Shown: positions 25,744-34,355, counted from the first letter of the stretch. The stretch: DNA of 64,000 nt from Enhygromyxa salina (GCF_002994635.1 NZ_PVNL01000077.1:37712-101711); one strand, 5' to 3'. Numbers and translations: made by a program. The notes: generated by a model not told the origin, from the sequence alone.

Positions 25744-26216
25744 TTGGTTTCGCAGGGCCGGCTGCGCTCGAGCTTCCAGCCCATGCCCGCGCCCGGACCG
25801 GCGATCGACGTCTCGAGCCGGTCGCCGAGCACCGTGTAGTGGATCTCCTGTGGGAAGTCGTGCTCGTAGTTGGCCCACACCCAGACCTGGGCCGACGCCG
25901 GGACCTGGACCGGGTAGCGGGCCTCGCTCGGATCGATCGGTGCAAATTCGGTCGGCTCGGCCTCGCCTGGCTGCGCGACGTAGACGTGCCCGCGCCTGTG
26001 ATGCCGCAGCGCCAGGCGCTCGATCAGCTGGTACTCACCAGCGTCGTCGCGGGTCCGGCCCTCGCCGCGAAGATCTCGACCGTCGACCCACCAGCGCTCG
26101 CTCATGGCCTCGCCCTGCCAGGTCCCGCACAGCAGCTTCGCGTCTGGGGGCATCGACGCGCAGGCTCCCAACACTGGGGCGCAGACGAGCAACAGGGCCA
26201 GGCGCAGGCGGGGCAT
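25740..26216 (-). CDS. DUF6265-like lipoprotein
   Basis: A 158-residue lipoprotein with lipobox LGAC (Cys19). The mature domain has the lipocalin-like pattern of small DUF6265-type proteins: an opening GTWQGEAMSERWW, a central GEGRTRDDAGEYQLIERLAL and a closing NYEHDFPQEIHYTVLGDRL. The NxxHDFPQ(E/R)I segment is the most conserved part of that family as I recall it. Function is unknown in the family. The gene starts 37 bases from the divergent metallophosphoesterase gene and its stop codon overlaps that of the convergent lectin-like gene. Confidence 0.75.
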   Translation of the reverse strand: MPRLRLALLLVCAPVLGACASMPPDAKLLCGTWQGEAMSERWWVDGRDLRGEGRTRDDAGEYQLIERLALRHHRRGHVYVAQPGEAEPTEFAPIDPSEARYPVQVPASAQVWVWANYEHDFPQEIHYTVLGDRLETSIAGPGAGMGWKLERSRPCETN

Positions 26217-26253
26217 GTGGCGATGGTAGCGGATCCGTTATGCTGGTGCCGCC

Positions 26254-27615
26254 ATGCTCGTCGTCATCAGTGACATGCACCTCGCCGACGGCTCGGCGGG
26301 TGACCACAACCTCGCGCCCCAGGTCTATCACGACCTGCTCGATCAGCTCGCCGAGGCGCACGCCAAGGTCCGGCGCTTCAACCCGCACAGCCGCGTGGAG
26401 ATCATCTACGCCGGCAACGTGTTCGAGCTGCGACGCACCCACTTTTGGTTCGAGCAGGGCGACCACAAGCCGTGGCGCCACTTTGACACGGCCAAGGACG
26501 CCGCCCAGGTCAAGCCGCCGCGCAGCGGCGAGTACCTTCAGCGGGCGGTCCAGCTGTTCACGCGGATCATGACTCACCAGAACGTCGCGCCGATCAAGGG
26601 GATCCTCGGCGACCGCCTCGCGGATCGCTTTGGTGGCGTCGAGCCAGTCCGCGGCTACCTGCCTGGCGACGCGGATCGCATGATCAACATGAGCCCCGAT
26701 CTGCGCGCCCGCGTGATCGACTTTCTGGGCCTCGACCTCGGCCGCGAGCAGCCCTGGAACGCAGAGCAGCGGTTCCCCAACGCCTGGTACGACGCGAACC
26801 ATGGCGTGTTCATCCGCCACGGTCACGAGTGGGACGTGTACTCGTTCGAGGGCGACGCGGCCAAGCCCGAGGACTACGACAACATCCCCATGTCGGATCT
26901 CATCACGACCGAGCTGTTCGCTCGCCTGACCTACGAGGCCAGCGTGATGCAGGGCGGAGCCGACGCCCCCGCCGAGCTCGTCGCGCAGTTCAACCGCAAG
27001 CTGCAGCAGATCGACAACGTGCGCCCGGTGTCCTCGCTGGTCAGCTGGCTGGCCTATCACTTCTCGACCCCGATCGAGCAGAAGCTGCTCGCAACCTGCA
27101 TCGAGCGCGCGCTCAACAACTTCAAGAATCAAGAGTACGTCAAGTGGTGGCTGTCGGCCGCGGGTCACGACAAGGTCTGGACACCCGTCGACGAGGCCGA
27201 TCGGATCGAGTGGCTGCTCGAGGGGCTCAAGCACCTGTGGATGGGCAAGGCCAAGCTGGCGCTGGCGATCTACGACAAGGTCGCCAGCTACGATCCATTC
27301 GAGCGCTTCGTCGATCATGCGGCCAAAGAGCCGGTCCTGCATCAAGCCGGGTCGCCGATTCACTATATTGTCTATGGTCACACCCACGAGGCCGTGCACA
27401 CGCCGCTGGGCATGGTCGGCGACGGGCCGGCGCGGCGCATGGCCCACTACATCAACAACGGCAGCTTGCGACCAACCCACACCGTCACTCGCGACGGGCG
27501 CGACTTCTTCGTGTCGGAGACGCTGGATTTCTCGATCTTCTATCGCGCCGACGAGAAGCCCGGCGCGACCGGGCCAACCTTCGAGCTGCGCACGCTGACC
27601 CGCTCACGCCAGTAG
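26254..27615 (+). CDS. Metallophosphoesterase-fold protein with altered metal-site residues
   Basis: A 453-residue cytoplasmic protein of the calcineurin-like phosphoesterase fold. Motif I (SDMHLAD) is normal, and motifs IV (HGHEWD) and V (YGHTHEAV) are present. Motif II, normally GDxxD with a metal-bridging Asp, reads GNVFE, and motif III, normally GNHD, reads GDAD, losing the usual catalytic His. The Asn/Asp residues of motifs II and III are therefore exchanged. The protein may bind one metal, use a different mechanism, or be a non-catalytic relative. A long helical insertion (residues about 230-350) separates the motifs. It is probably monocistronic; flanking genes are lipoproteins of unrelated type. 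Confidence 0.85.
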   Translation: MLVVISDMHLADGSAGDHNLAPQVYHDLLDQLAEAHAKVRRFNPHSRVEIIYAGNVFELRRTHFWFEQGDHKPWRHFDTAKDAAQVKPPRSGEYLQRAVQLFTRIMTHQNVAPIKGILGDRLADRFGGVEPVRGYLPGDADRMINMSPDLRARVIDFLGLDLGREQPWNAEQRFPNAWYDANHGVFIRHGHEWDVYSFEGDAAKPEDYDNIPMSDLITTELFARLTYEASVMQGGADAPAELVAQFNRKLQQIDNVRPVSSLVSWLAYHFSTPIEQKLLATCIERALNNFKNQEYVKWWLSAAGHDKVWTPVDEADRIEWLLEGLKHLWMGKAKLALAIYDKVASYDPFERFVDHAAKEPVLHQAGSPIHYIVYGHTHEAVHTPLGMVGDGPARRMAHYINNGSLRPTHTVTRDGRDFFVSETLDFSIFYRADEKPGATGPTFELRTLTRSRQ

Positions 27616-27780
27616 AGCGCCCGTTCTAGCTCCGGGCCCGCTGAACAGCGGACGAAGCATCAGGGTGAAGTCCGCGAGCGCGGCAACGTCCCCCGCGCGC
27701 GAGGTGACCGCGCTGTCGCCGTAGAGATCTTCGATGCCCTGGCACCCGCTGCGGCCACGAGATCGGGTACGCTCCACCGC

Positions 27781-28752
27781 GTGCGCACGCTGATCATCGC
27801 ATCGTGTCTGGTGCCGCTGCTCGCCGGCTGCAAGGACGCCCCCAAGCCCCCTTCCAAGGTGGTCGCCCAGGATCCCGCGCCCACCCCCAAGCAACGGGCG
27901 AAGGCCAAGAAGCCGGCGCCGTCGGGGGTCCACGTCCGGATCCGCCGCCCCGACAAGGAGAGCTGCCAGCGGACCCTGTGCGTCGCGGGCCCGGGCGAGA
28001 TCTACAGCGACTCGAACCGCGATCTCGGTGAGCTGTGCGCGCGCGGCCACGGCGTGGTCCAGCGCTGCGAGGGAGACCGCTGCGACAACGTGTGGGCCGT
28101 CGAGAACTGGCGAGCCGGCCTCGACGGGATGATCGCCAGCCTCGACGCCAACGGTGACGGCAAGCTCGACGCGGGCGATCCCGGCTGCGCGATCAACCTG
28201 GCTGGTTGGTCGACGGGCGGCGTCGTGGTCAGCCAGGACATCCCCAGCGCGCTCATCGAAGATCCGAACGTGGACGCTGCTCACGCGCAGATCCAGCATC
28301 TCATCGCGATCACGCCCTATGCGTCGAAGTTTGGACCAGGCGCCGAGGTCGAGACGCTGGTGATCCCCGACAGCGTGAGCAAGGCGTTCATCTATCGCCA
28401 CACTGCGTCGCCCCCCGACGACTGCTCGGCGTCCTTCGAGGGCGGGCCCTGGCGCAGCCCCGCGCCCGTGTGTGGCGAGCAGACCACGTGCTACGACTAC
28501 GACTACTCGCAGAACCCCGAGCTCGCCTACCTCGGTCGCCGCGGGGCCAGGTCGGGCGCGATGATCGGGCATTGTAATGTGGTTGCGCTGGTCGCGAAGG
28601 TTGGGCTCGACAACCTGGTGCGTGGGGAGGAGGGCTATCAACAGTGGGTGCCGCCTTACAGTGACGGGACCCATGGCGGGCGCGAGTATGTGGCGGGTCC
28701 GGATAAGCCGGATCCGATCGTCGTGCTGCCGAACGAGGTCGAGCCAGACTGA
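27781..28752 (+). CDS. Lipoprotein with alpha/beta-hydrolase-like GxSxG motif
   Basis: A 323-residue lipoprotein starting at GTG 27781 with lipobox LAGC (Cys17) and a Lys/Pro-rich spacer. In the middle, NLAGWSTGGVVV is a nucleophile-elbow GxSxG motif, and MIGHCNVV near residue 265 could supply the catalytic histidine. Just before the elbow, DANGDGKLDAGD looks like an EF-hand calcium loop. Several paired cysteines (SCQRTLC, CEGDRC, CGEQTTCYDY) suggest a disulfide-stabilised extracytoplasmic enzyme. An esterase or lipase role is plausible, but the acid residue is not identified. It converges on the T6SS-type operon with 2 bases between genes. Confidence 0.75.
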   Translation: MRTLIIASCLVPLLAGCKDAPKPPSKVVAQDPAPTPKQRAKAKKPAPSGVHVRIRRPDKESCQRTLCVAGPGEIYSDSNRDLGELCARGHGVVQRCEGDRCDNVWAVENWRAGLDGMIASLDANGDGKLDAGDPGCAINLAGWSTGGVVVSQDIPSALIEDPNVDAAHAQIQHLIAITPYASKFGPGAEVETLVIPDSVSKAFIYRHTASPPDDCSASFEGGPWRSPAPVCGEQTTCYDYDYSQNPELAYLGRRGARSGAMIGHCNVVALVAKVGLDNLVRGEEGYQQWVPPYSDGTHGGREYVAGPDKPDPIVVLPNEVEPD

Positions 28753-28754
28753 GC

Positions 28755-29852
28755 TCACCGGCGCGAAGCCAGGAACTCTCCGAGCGAGCGATAGTACGTC
28801 TTCCCTTGCTCGCGGGCGCGCGACCAGCTCGGGGGCATCGGGCCAAATACAACCTCGCACACCTCGTCGAGGCCGCGTGCGAGCGACAGTGAGGCCCGCC
28901 AGGTCATGCTCAGCTGCCCGCGATCCGTGTCGATCACCAGTGTGTCCATTGGCGCGGAGGTCTCGACCCGACTGTTGTCAGCGCGGATGAATTCCACGGG
29001 CATGTGCGTCGGCGGCAGCGAAAAGCGAGACAGGCCCGTTGGGGTGAGGTTGACCAGCACGCACGGCTCGCCGCCGCTGGGCCAGGCGATCTGTTGATCC
29101 GACGGCGCGGCTTGCAGAAAATCCCAGCTGAAGTCGGCAGGCAGAAACGGAAAGTCCTGATCGAGCCAGCGCTGATCGTAGGTGCCGGCCAGCGGTGCGC
29201 GAGGCAACCAGCTGCGGCCGATCGGGCCCAGGGCTGCCGGCCGGTGACGGGTCCTCGGCGAGCGCACCGGATGATCGGGGTACTCGCAATTCGGCGCGCG
29301 GAGGCCATCCAACGCCGCGCCGCGGGCGAATGGCTCATACCCGACACCAACCGGGTTCTCTCGCAGCGCGTCGAAGCTGCCGGGATTGTGGGGATCCTCC
29401 CGCGTGCCCCCGAACGCCCGATCATAGCTGATCGGCGTGCGCTCGAATGGGACCGGCGGGCTCAGGTTGGCGCCGCCGATCCCACCGGTCCACACGCGAT
29501 CTCCGTGCACGCGGATCGCTTTTCGCCAGTTGCCGACGCGGACCTCGACCTCGCAAGTTTGGCAGGCGCGGCCGCCAGGCGCGTGGGCGGAGCCGTGGAC
29601 GAGCACGTCACAGCGCGGCTTGTAGGCGGCGTAGTCATTCTCTGCGATCAACGGCGAGCTGGCGGGATCGTCGGCGAAGCGGTCAACCTCGAGCAGCGGG
29701 GCTCGAGCCGCGCGTGGGAGCAGGTTCGCCTGGCTGCCCTGGTGGACGAGCTCGTAGCTCTGCTTGGCGACGACCACCAGTCGATCGCGTCCGTCGGGAT
29801 CCACGGTGATCGTGTAGTCGACGGGTCCACGCAACGCGGTGCGGATCAGCAT
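28755..29852 (-). CDS. DUF2169 family protein (type VI secretion accessory)
   Basis: A 365-residue cytoplasmic protein. Recognisable DUF2169 segments run through it: the opening TVDPDGRDRLVVVAKQSYEL, the block ENDYAAYKPRCDVLVHGSAHAP, the conserved RTPISYDRAFGG and the WLPRAPLAGTYDQRWLDQDFPFLP stretch before NLTPTG. DUF2169 genes are found with PAAR/VgrG effectors and are thought to load or adapt effectors onto the T6SS spike. It is the last gene of a five-gene operon in which every junction overlaps or is within 5 bases; its ATG overlaps the end of the ketosynthase-like gene by 7 bases. Confidence 0.9.
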   Translation of the reverse strand: MLIRTALRGPVDYTITVDPDGRDRLVVVAKQSYELVHQGSQANLLPRAARAPLLEVDRFADDPASSPLIAENDYAAYKPRCDVLVHGSAHAPGGRACQTCEVEVRVGNWRKAIRVHGDRVWTGGIGGANLSPPVPFERTPISYDRAFGGTREDPHNPGSFDALRENPVGVGYEPFARGAALDGLRAPNCEYPDHPVRSPRTRHRPAALGPIGRSWLPRAPLAGTYDQRWLDQDFPFLPADFSWDFLQAAPSDQQIAWPSGGEPCVLVNLTPTGLSRFSLPPTHMPVEFIRADNSRVETSAPMDTLVIDTDRGQLSMTWRASLSLARGLDEVCEVVFGPMPPSWSRAREQGKTYYRSLGEFLASRR

Positions 29853-30874
29853 GGAGCCCCGTGGGCGCGCACGACCAGCGCGGATCGTTCACCGTGATGG
29901 TCCCCGGCGGTGCACAGAATGACCGGCCCGGGCAGATACCCGCGAAGCAGGGCTTGATGGGCGCGGGTGATCTGTACGAGGCCAGCGCTGGTCCCGACAT
30001 CGCCCAATGTCTCGGCGATGAGCCAGATCGGCATTGACTCGACGCGAACACGCAACAATCGCGTGAGGGCGAGGATGTGCTCTTTGAACTCGAGCGCACC
30101 GCTGGCACCGTGGGCCTGACGTAGGGCGATGTCGTGCATGCCAAGGCCGGCCTCCGTCAGCGCCATGCGCATGGCTGCGACCAAGCCGTCAGCCCGCAAG
30201 GGCGCGCCCGAGCGAATCGATGGTTCGTCGCCGAAGCCCAGACCGATCAACTGCAGCTGCGGTGTGCGGCCTTGGGTCGCTCGCACGAGCAGCGCCGCTC
30301 CGGCCTCGCCGGGGATCGTGCCATCGCTACCCAAGGTCGTTCGCAGCGGCCGGCGATCCGCGAGCCATGCCAGCGAGCGCCCGTCGAAGAGCGAGTCTGT
30401 CGCGCACACGATCGCGGCGCCGACCTGGCCCTGAATGAGGAGCTCGCGCGCGAGCGCCAGCGCGCGAAAGCCAGCAGGTGGGCCACCGCGTAACACGTGG
30501 ACCACCCGCGGCTGCGGCCCGTCCCCCAGGGCACCCGCCGCGACCGTGCCCAGCCATCGCGCGCGTCCCTCGTCGATCACGGGCCGATCGGGCTCACAGC
30601 AAGCGACAATCACCGCCAAGCTGGACCGGTCTTCGCGGGTGACGTGCTCGGCGAGCTCCTCCATCGCGGTGGTGAGTAACGCCGCCGCCCGCTCGATCGC
30701 CGGCCGCTCCGGCTCGAGCAGGGGTACCGGAGCGCCGATGATCGCCCGGCTGTCCGTGTGATAGCGGATCTCGGTGAACGCGTTGATGCTCGCTCGCATG
30801 GCGGCGCAGGCTGGCGCGCTGCCGATCCCGACGGCGCTGACGAGGCCGGTGGCGACGATCGAGACCGGCTTCAT
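29846..30874 (-). CDS. Ketosynthase-like (thiolase-fold) protein without active-site cysteine, T6SS operon
   Basis: A 342-residue protein resembling beta-ketoacyl-ACP synthases in fold: N-terminal VSIVATGLVSAVGIGSAPACAA, central GAAIVCATDSLFDG, and C-terminal GTSAGLVQITRAHQAL. In true synthases the nucleophile is the Cys of a (D/T)xACSS motif; here that position reads ATDSLFD, so condensing activity is unlikely. Such ketosynthase-like proteins are recurrent partners of DUF2169 and PAAR-like effectors, and probably have a structural or adaptor role. The start ATG 30874 overlaps the preceding gene's TGA stop (ATGA), and the end overlaps the DUF2169 start. Confidence 0.82.
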   Translation of the reverse strand: MKPVSIVATGLVSAVGIGSAPACAAMRASINAFTEIRYHTDSRAIIGAPVPLLEPERPAIERAAALLTTAMEELAEHVTREDRSSLAVIVACCEPDRPVIDEGRARWLGTVAAGALGDGPQPRVVHVLRGGPPAGFRALALARELLIQGQVGAAIVCATDSLFDGRSLAWLADRRPLRTTLGSDGTIPGEAGAALLVRATQGRTPQLQLIGLGFGDEPSIRSGAPLRADGLVAAMRMALTEAGLGMHDIALRQAHGASGALEFKEHILALTRLLRVRVESMPIWLIAETLGDVGTSAGLVQITRAHQALLRGYLPGPVILCTAGDHHGERSALVVRAHGAPC

Positions 30875-31743
30875 GTCGTACTCGGGATCCGGTGACCGAA
30901 GAAGTAGCGAGCGCCGAGCTCGTAGCGCTGCGCGTCCTCACTGTCGAGCCATGCTTCGATGCGGGCGGCGACTGTCAGCGCCTGGAAGTTGCGCTTTTGG
31001 TAGAAAAACGAGCAATCGATGCCCGTCGATGCCTCGAATCGGCGGCGGAAGAACGGCTGCATCATTTTTTCGTAGCCGCTGTCGCCGAGGTGATCGAGTA
31101 GGCGCTCGGCTAGCTGGCGGACGCCGAAGGTCTCGCCGAATACTACGATTGTGTTCTCGTCGCCGACCTTGGCGAGGACTTCTTCGTAGGCGGCGTGGAC
31201 GCGCTTGTCGTAGTCTTCGTAGACGGCGATGGCGTCGCCATCACCATTGGGAGCCCTGGCGAGAGGGCCCCACTCTGGCTCGAGCATGGTCGTGAAGTAG
31301 GCAGGGTGCTCCATGGCTTCGAGGGCAACCTCGTACTCCCCGGGAGGTTTCCGAAATGTATTGTGGTTATAGTTGAGGTGAATGTGTTCGACAGCAGCGA
31401 GGCGGCCCCAGACAGCGAGGCTGTCGCAAAGCTCAGCCGCAGCGCCGAAGGGCGGGGCGTCATCGATCCAAGCCATGATGGCCTCGTGCTGCGCGTCCGT
31501 GCCGGCGTCGCCGAGCAGAAACGTTGCCGTCTCGTTGGTCAGCGGATTGTTGAGCGACAGCTTTGACTCCAGTAGTGTGTCGAGTTGCTGAAACTGGCCG
31601 GAGCGTGCTGCGCCGAAGTGGCGACGGATGATGTCCCACTCGGCGCGGCAATACTGGTCCTGCCGCTGGGGTGACCACAGCGCGGGCGTGAAGTAGCCAC
31701 GAAACTTCCAGTCAACGGCGATTGTCTCTTGTCCGGGATACAT
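30871..31743 (-). CDS. Putative immunity/adaptor protein of the PAAR-like effector
   Basis: A 290-residue soluble, mostly helical protein with no signal peptide and no domain that I recognise. It starts 4 bases after the effector gene and overlaps the next gene by 4 bases, the position where T6SS effector operons usually carry the immunity gene. Composition is acidic and rich in aromatic residues, and GC content is lower than in its neighbours, as often seen in rapidly exchanged toxin/immunity genes. A broken copy of its 3' part lies at 34271-34354 upstream of the operon. Immunity is an inference from position and from that relic; an adaptor role is the alternative. Confidence 0.65.
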   Translation of the reverse strand: MYPGQETIAVDWKFRGYFTPALWSPQRQDQYCRAEWDIIRRHFGAARSGQFQQLDTLLESKLSLNNPLTNETATFLLGDAGTDAQHEAIMAWIDDAPPFGAAAELCDSLAVWGRLAAVEHIHLNYNHNTFRKPPGEYEVALEAMEHPAYFTTMLEPEWGPLARAPNGDGDAIAVYEDYDKRVHAAYEEVLAKVGDENTIVVFGETFGVRQLAERLLDHLGDSGYEKMMQPFFRRRFEASTGIDCSFFYQKRNFQALTVAARIEAWLDSEDAQRYELGARYFFGHRIPSTT

Positions 31744-31747
31744 GGTT

Positions 31748-32806
31748 TTACCAGTTGTCCGTCATCAATTGGTCGATGGACTGGCAATCGACGCACAGGG
31801 TTTGTTGGGGCTGAAGGTTATCATGGTTCGTGGGGCAACCGCCATACTCTTTCGGCGTCAGATGGTTTATGCGCGCGAGCTTCTTCGAGTCGGTTTGCAG
31901 CTTTTCGAATACCTTGGCTACGTGAGACGTCTGCTGCGCTTTGGGTAGCTTTGTAGACGCCAGCATGGCCGCTTGCTGCACCGGTGAATGTGAGGCCATG
32001 AACATCCCGAACAAGTCGGTGCCGGTGAGCAGCGGGCGGTGGTAGTGCTTGGCGTGCCAATCGCAGTATTTTTCTCGGTAGGCGTTCCATTTCGCCTCAA
32101 TCTGATCGTGTCGCTCTTTATCCGGCTCCCGAAACACGTCACAGGGCGGCGACGGGAACACCTTCCCGGTGCAGGTACAAAAATTCTTCTTGGTCATCCG
32201 CAGAATTCCAAGCTCCTCGGCTCGCTTCGGCCTGTAGTTGTCCCGCCCGGGCTCCATCCCCATCGCCTCCCGCATCGTCAGGGGTTCTTGCCCTTCCTGA
32301 AACGCCGCGGGACACGACTGCTCGCCACAGCAGGGGCACTGCTTGTCTTTCACTCGCTTGAGCGCGAGGGCGTGAGCCTCGGACAAGTTCGGCAGCGGGG
32401 GCGTCCCCCCCGGATAGCTCCCGTGGTTCGACGTCGCCAGGTCGTGATGCCGAATCACCCCCTTGCCCTCGACCTCGACATCCAGTGACCAGCTGCCAAA
32501 GTACGTCTTTCCCGTGATCTGATGCGTCACCAAGTTCGCGCCAAAACTCTTGGTCGCGGGCTCGTTCCCAAGCGGTGACGTTGCGAGAAAGGACTGGTCC
32601 CGCAACCCCACGGGCTTGCCCCCGATCTTGACCCGCTTGCTGCCCTTCTTCAGATCGCGCGCGCTCGAGCTGAGCGTGTAGGGGACGGGCACGGGACCCG
32701 CGGGTGGCCCAGGTGGGCTGTTGCACACGTCAGGAAACGCCCCGGTGACCTTGCCGTGATCGCCCTTGCTGAGCACCTCGCGTCCGTTCGCGTAGACTTT
32801 AGCCAT
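31748..32806 (-). CDS. PAAR-like (DUF4150) T6SS effector with C-terminal HNH-type nuclease-like region
   Basis: A 352-residue protein from ATG 32806. Residues about 1-125 are the DUF4150/PAAR-like spike-tip domain (YANGREVLSKGDHGKVTGAFPDVCNSPPGPP, shown by its short elements GDHGKV and CNSPPGPP, then SFLATSPLGNEPATKSFG). Residues about 165-260 contain cysteine pairs (CPCCGEQSC, FCTCTGKVF). The C-terminus has NHLTPKEYGGCPTNHDNLQP followed by CVDCQ, resembling the zinc-stabilised HNH/Tox-nuclease tails of other DUF4150 proteins. Predicted role: a contact-delivered DNase toxin sitting on VgrG. The start overlaps the upstream TIGR02270-like gene by 8 bases; the putative immunity gene follows after 4 bases. 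Confidence 0.85.
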   Translation of the reverse strand: MAKVYANGREVLSKGDHGKVTGAFPDVCNSPPGPPAGPVPVPYTLSSSARDLKKGSKRVKIGGKPVGLRDQSFLATSPLGNEPATKSFGANLVTHQITGKTYFGSWSLDVEVEGKGVIRHHDLATSNHGSYPGGTPPLPNLSEAHALALKRVKDKQCPCCGEQSCPAAFQEGQEPLTMREAMGMEPGRDNYRPKRAEELGILRMTKKNFCTCTGKVFPSPPCDVFREPDKERHDQIEAKWNAYREKYCDWHAKHYHRPLLTGTDLFGMFMASHSPVQQAAMLASTKLPKAQQTSHVAKVFEKLQTDSKKLARINHLTPKEYGGCPTNHDNLQPQQTLCVDCQSIDQLMTDNW

Positions 32807-34163
32807 CTTGCACTCCCAACCCTCGGACCAGAGTAATCGTGTCGCTCGAGGTCGCACCCAGCGCCCGGACTTGCTGGGCCACCCAGGTTCGGGTGTTCAC
32901 CTGAGCGAGCCCCGCGCTGCGGACCGCGAGCTCGAGCCCGAGCGCATGGTTGCGCCGCAGCGGCCCGTGGCGAAGTTGCTCGAGCAAGTTGGATGACGAC
33001 CACGGCTGGCCCGCGAGCAGGCGGGGCGCGGATAGCAAGTCCGCGCGTCGCTGGGTCCACCACTGAGCGAGCGCGACCGGTTCGGGCATCGGCAGCAGAT
33101 CGTCGGAGCTCAGGGTGAGATCGGCGTCGAGATCGTCGAGCGCGAGCGGTGGCAAGCCGTCCTCCGCCAGCGGGCGATCCTGCCACAGCTGCTCTTCTTC
33201 GCCCGTCAGCCCAGTGATCGCACAGATGACTTCACCAGCCAGCGGACCGAGCTTTGCGTCACCCAAGTGCGCCAGCGCGAGGTCGACCGCGGCGGGACGG
33301 CCACAGACACTCGCAGCCCACAGCAGGTCGGCGAGCTCGAGCGCGTCGCCGCAGGCCCCCAACCGCGCAAGCAAGCGCTCGTGAAGCTCGATATCGCCGA
33401 TCGCGGCGACCCAGGTCAGCGCCCGCCGCCGCGTGCTCGGGTCGTGTTGCTCGAAGGCCATAGCTTGGGCGGCCGCCCACGCGCTGCGTTGCTGCCGGAT
33501 CAGCCCGCTCTCGATCGCCTCGGCGCGGACCCGCGGATCCTGATGATCAAGTAGTGCCGCCAACGCGTGAGCGCTGGCCGGGTCGCGGGCGTGGCGAGCC
33601 GCGTAGGCAGCCGCGCCCAACAGCTCGGGCTCGGGCCGCGTGAGCAAAGTGGTGAGCTCGCGCGGACTCCCACCCCGATCGGCGAGCGCCCGGACCAAGC
33701 CGGCGAGTCTGTGTGGCTGAGCCTCCGACTCGGGGGCAGCGATCTGGGTTTGCAACCAGCCGTCGAGCCCGGCCGGCTGCGCGAGGCAGAGCGCCCGCGT
33801 GACCCCCGATGTGAGCGCGTCGTCGTTGCCACCCAGTGCGTCCAACAGCGGGCCCCACGCCGATGTTGGCGCGAGCGTCAACACGGCCAAGCTCGCCGCG
33901 GCGGCACGCGACTCGTCGGCGGTCTCGAACATCGAGAAGAACATCGGCCAGATGACGGGCTCGAGCGCGGCTGGGCCAGCGACGCGCAAGCCGTCGAGGT
34001 GGAGCTCGACCCGCGACTCGAGCAGCTCGGCGAGCCCACCCAGGTTGAAGTCGGGAGCGTCGAGCCCGTCGTGCCACGCCTCGAGGGTTGCCTCGAGCTC
34101 ATCGAGGTGCCGCTCGACGACCGGCCAAAGTGGGCTCCGGGAGAGCGAGCGTGCCGCGGGCAT
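32799..34163 (-). CDS. TIGR02270-like HEAT-repeat protein (T6SS accessory)
   Basis: A 454-residue helical protein from ATG 34163; the frame continues upstream but through a non-coding-looking segment. Repeated units such as AAYAARHARDPASAHALAAL and DPRVRAEAIESGLIRQQ are HEAT-like, and the C-terminal WTQRRADLLSAPRLLAGQPW and LLEQLRHGPLRRNHALGLEL stretches match what I know of the TIGR02270 family. These proteins accompany PAAR, DUF2169 and ketosynthase-like genes in T6SS effector islands. It is the first gene of the operon and overlaps the effector gene by 8 bases. No core T6SS genes (tssB, tssC, clpV, vgrG) occur in the window. Confidence 0.8.
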   Translation of the reverse strand: MPAARSLSRSPLWPVVERHLDELEATLEAWHDGLDAPDFNLGGLAELLESRVELHLDGLRVAGPAALEPVIWPMFFSMFETADESRAAAASLAVLTLAPTSAWGPLLDALGGNDDALTSGVTRALCLAQPAGLDGWLQTQIAAPESEAQPHRLAGLVRALADRGGSPRELTTLLTRPEPELLGAAAYAARHARDPASAHALAALLDHQDPRVRAEAIESGLIRQQRSAWAAAQAMAFEQHDPSTRRRALTWVAAIGDIELHERLLARLGACGDALELADLLWAASVCGRPAAVDLALAHLGDAKLGPLAGEVICAITGLTGEEEQLWQDRPLAEDGLPPLALDDLDADLTLSSDDLLPMPEPVALAQWWTQRRADLLSAPRLLAGQPWSSSNLLEQLRHGPLRRNHALGLELAVRSAGLAQVNTRTWVAQQVRALGATSSDTITLVRGLGVQDG

Positions 34164-34270
34164 CGGCCATGATACCAGGCCGACAGCGACAGTGTAACTC
34201 CCGGGCCCAACGAGGCTGCCGCGCCGATGAGCACGGCCTGACCTGGTGCCCGCATGGGATAGAGACGGGA

Positions 34271-34354
34271 TCATGTCGAGCTCGGGATTCGGTGACCAAA
34301 GAAGTTGCGGCGTGATGGCGGACGCCGCAGGTCTCGCTGAATGCTACGATCGTG
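34271..34354 (-). pseudogene. Relic of the putative immunity gene (30871-31743 homologue)
   Basis: Positions 34271-34309 match 30871-30909, the 3' end of the putative immunity gene, with 34 of 39 bases identical by eye. Positions about 34316-34354 match about 31116-31153 in the same gene (shared GGCGGACGCCG, AGGTCTCGC, CTACGAT). The roughly 205 bases between these blocks in the intact gene are missing. It is a fragment of a second copy left by rearrangement, lying between the monooxygenase-like gene and the start of the T6SS-type operon. Confidence 0.75.
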
Positions 34355-34355
34355 C

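Noticed and set aside
27740..27755. A sigma54-type -24/-12 promoter (TGGCACCCGCTGCGG)
   Set aside because: The distance between the GG and GC dinucleotides is 8, not the required 10 bases.
27616..27780. Protein-like minus-strand stretch (GIEDLYGDSAVTSRAGDVAA) in the gap before the hydrolase-like lipoprotein
   Set aside because: The frame only continues into an antisense shadow of the neighbouring gene; too short to call a gene remnant without a homology search.
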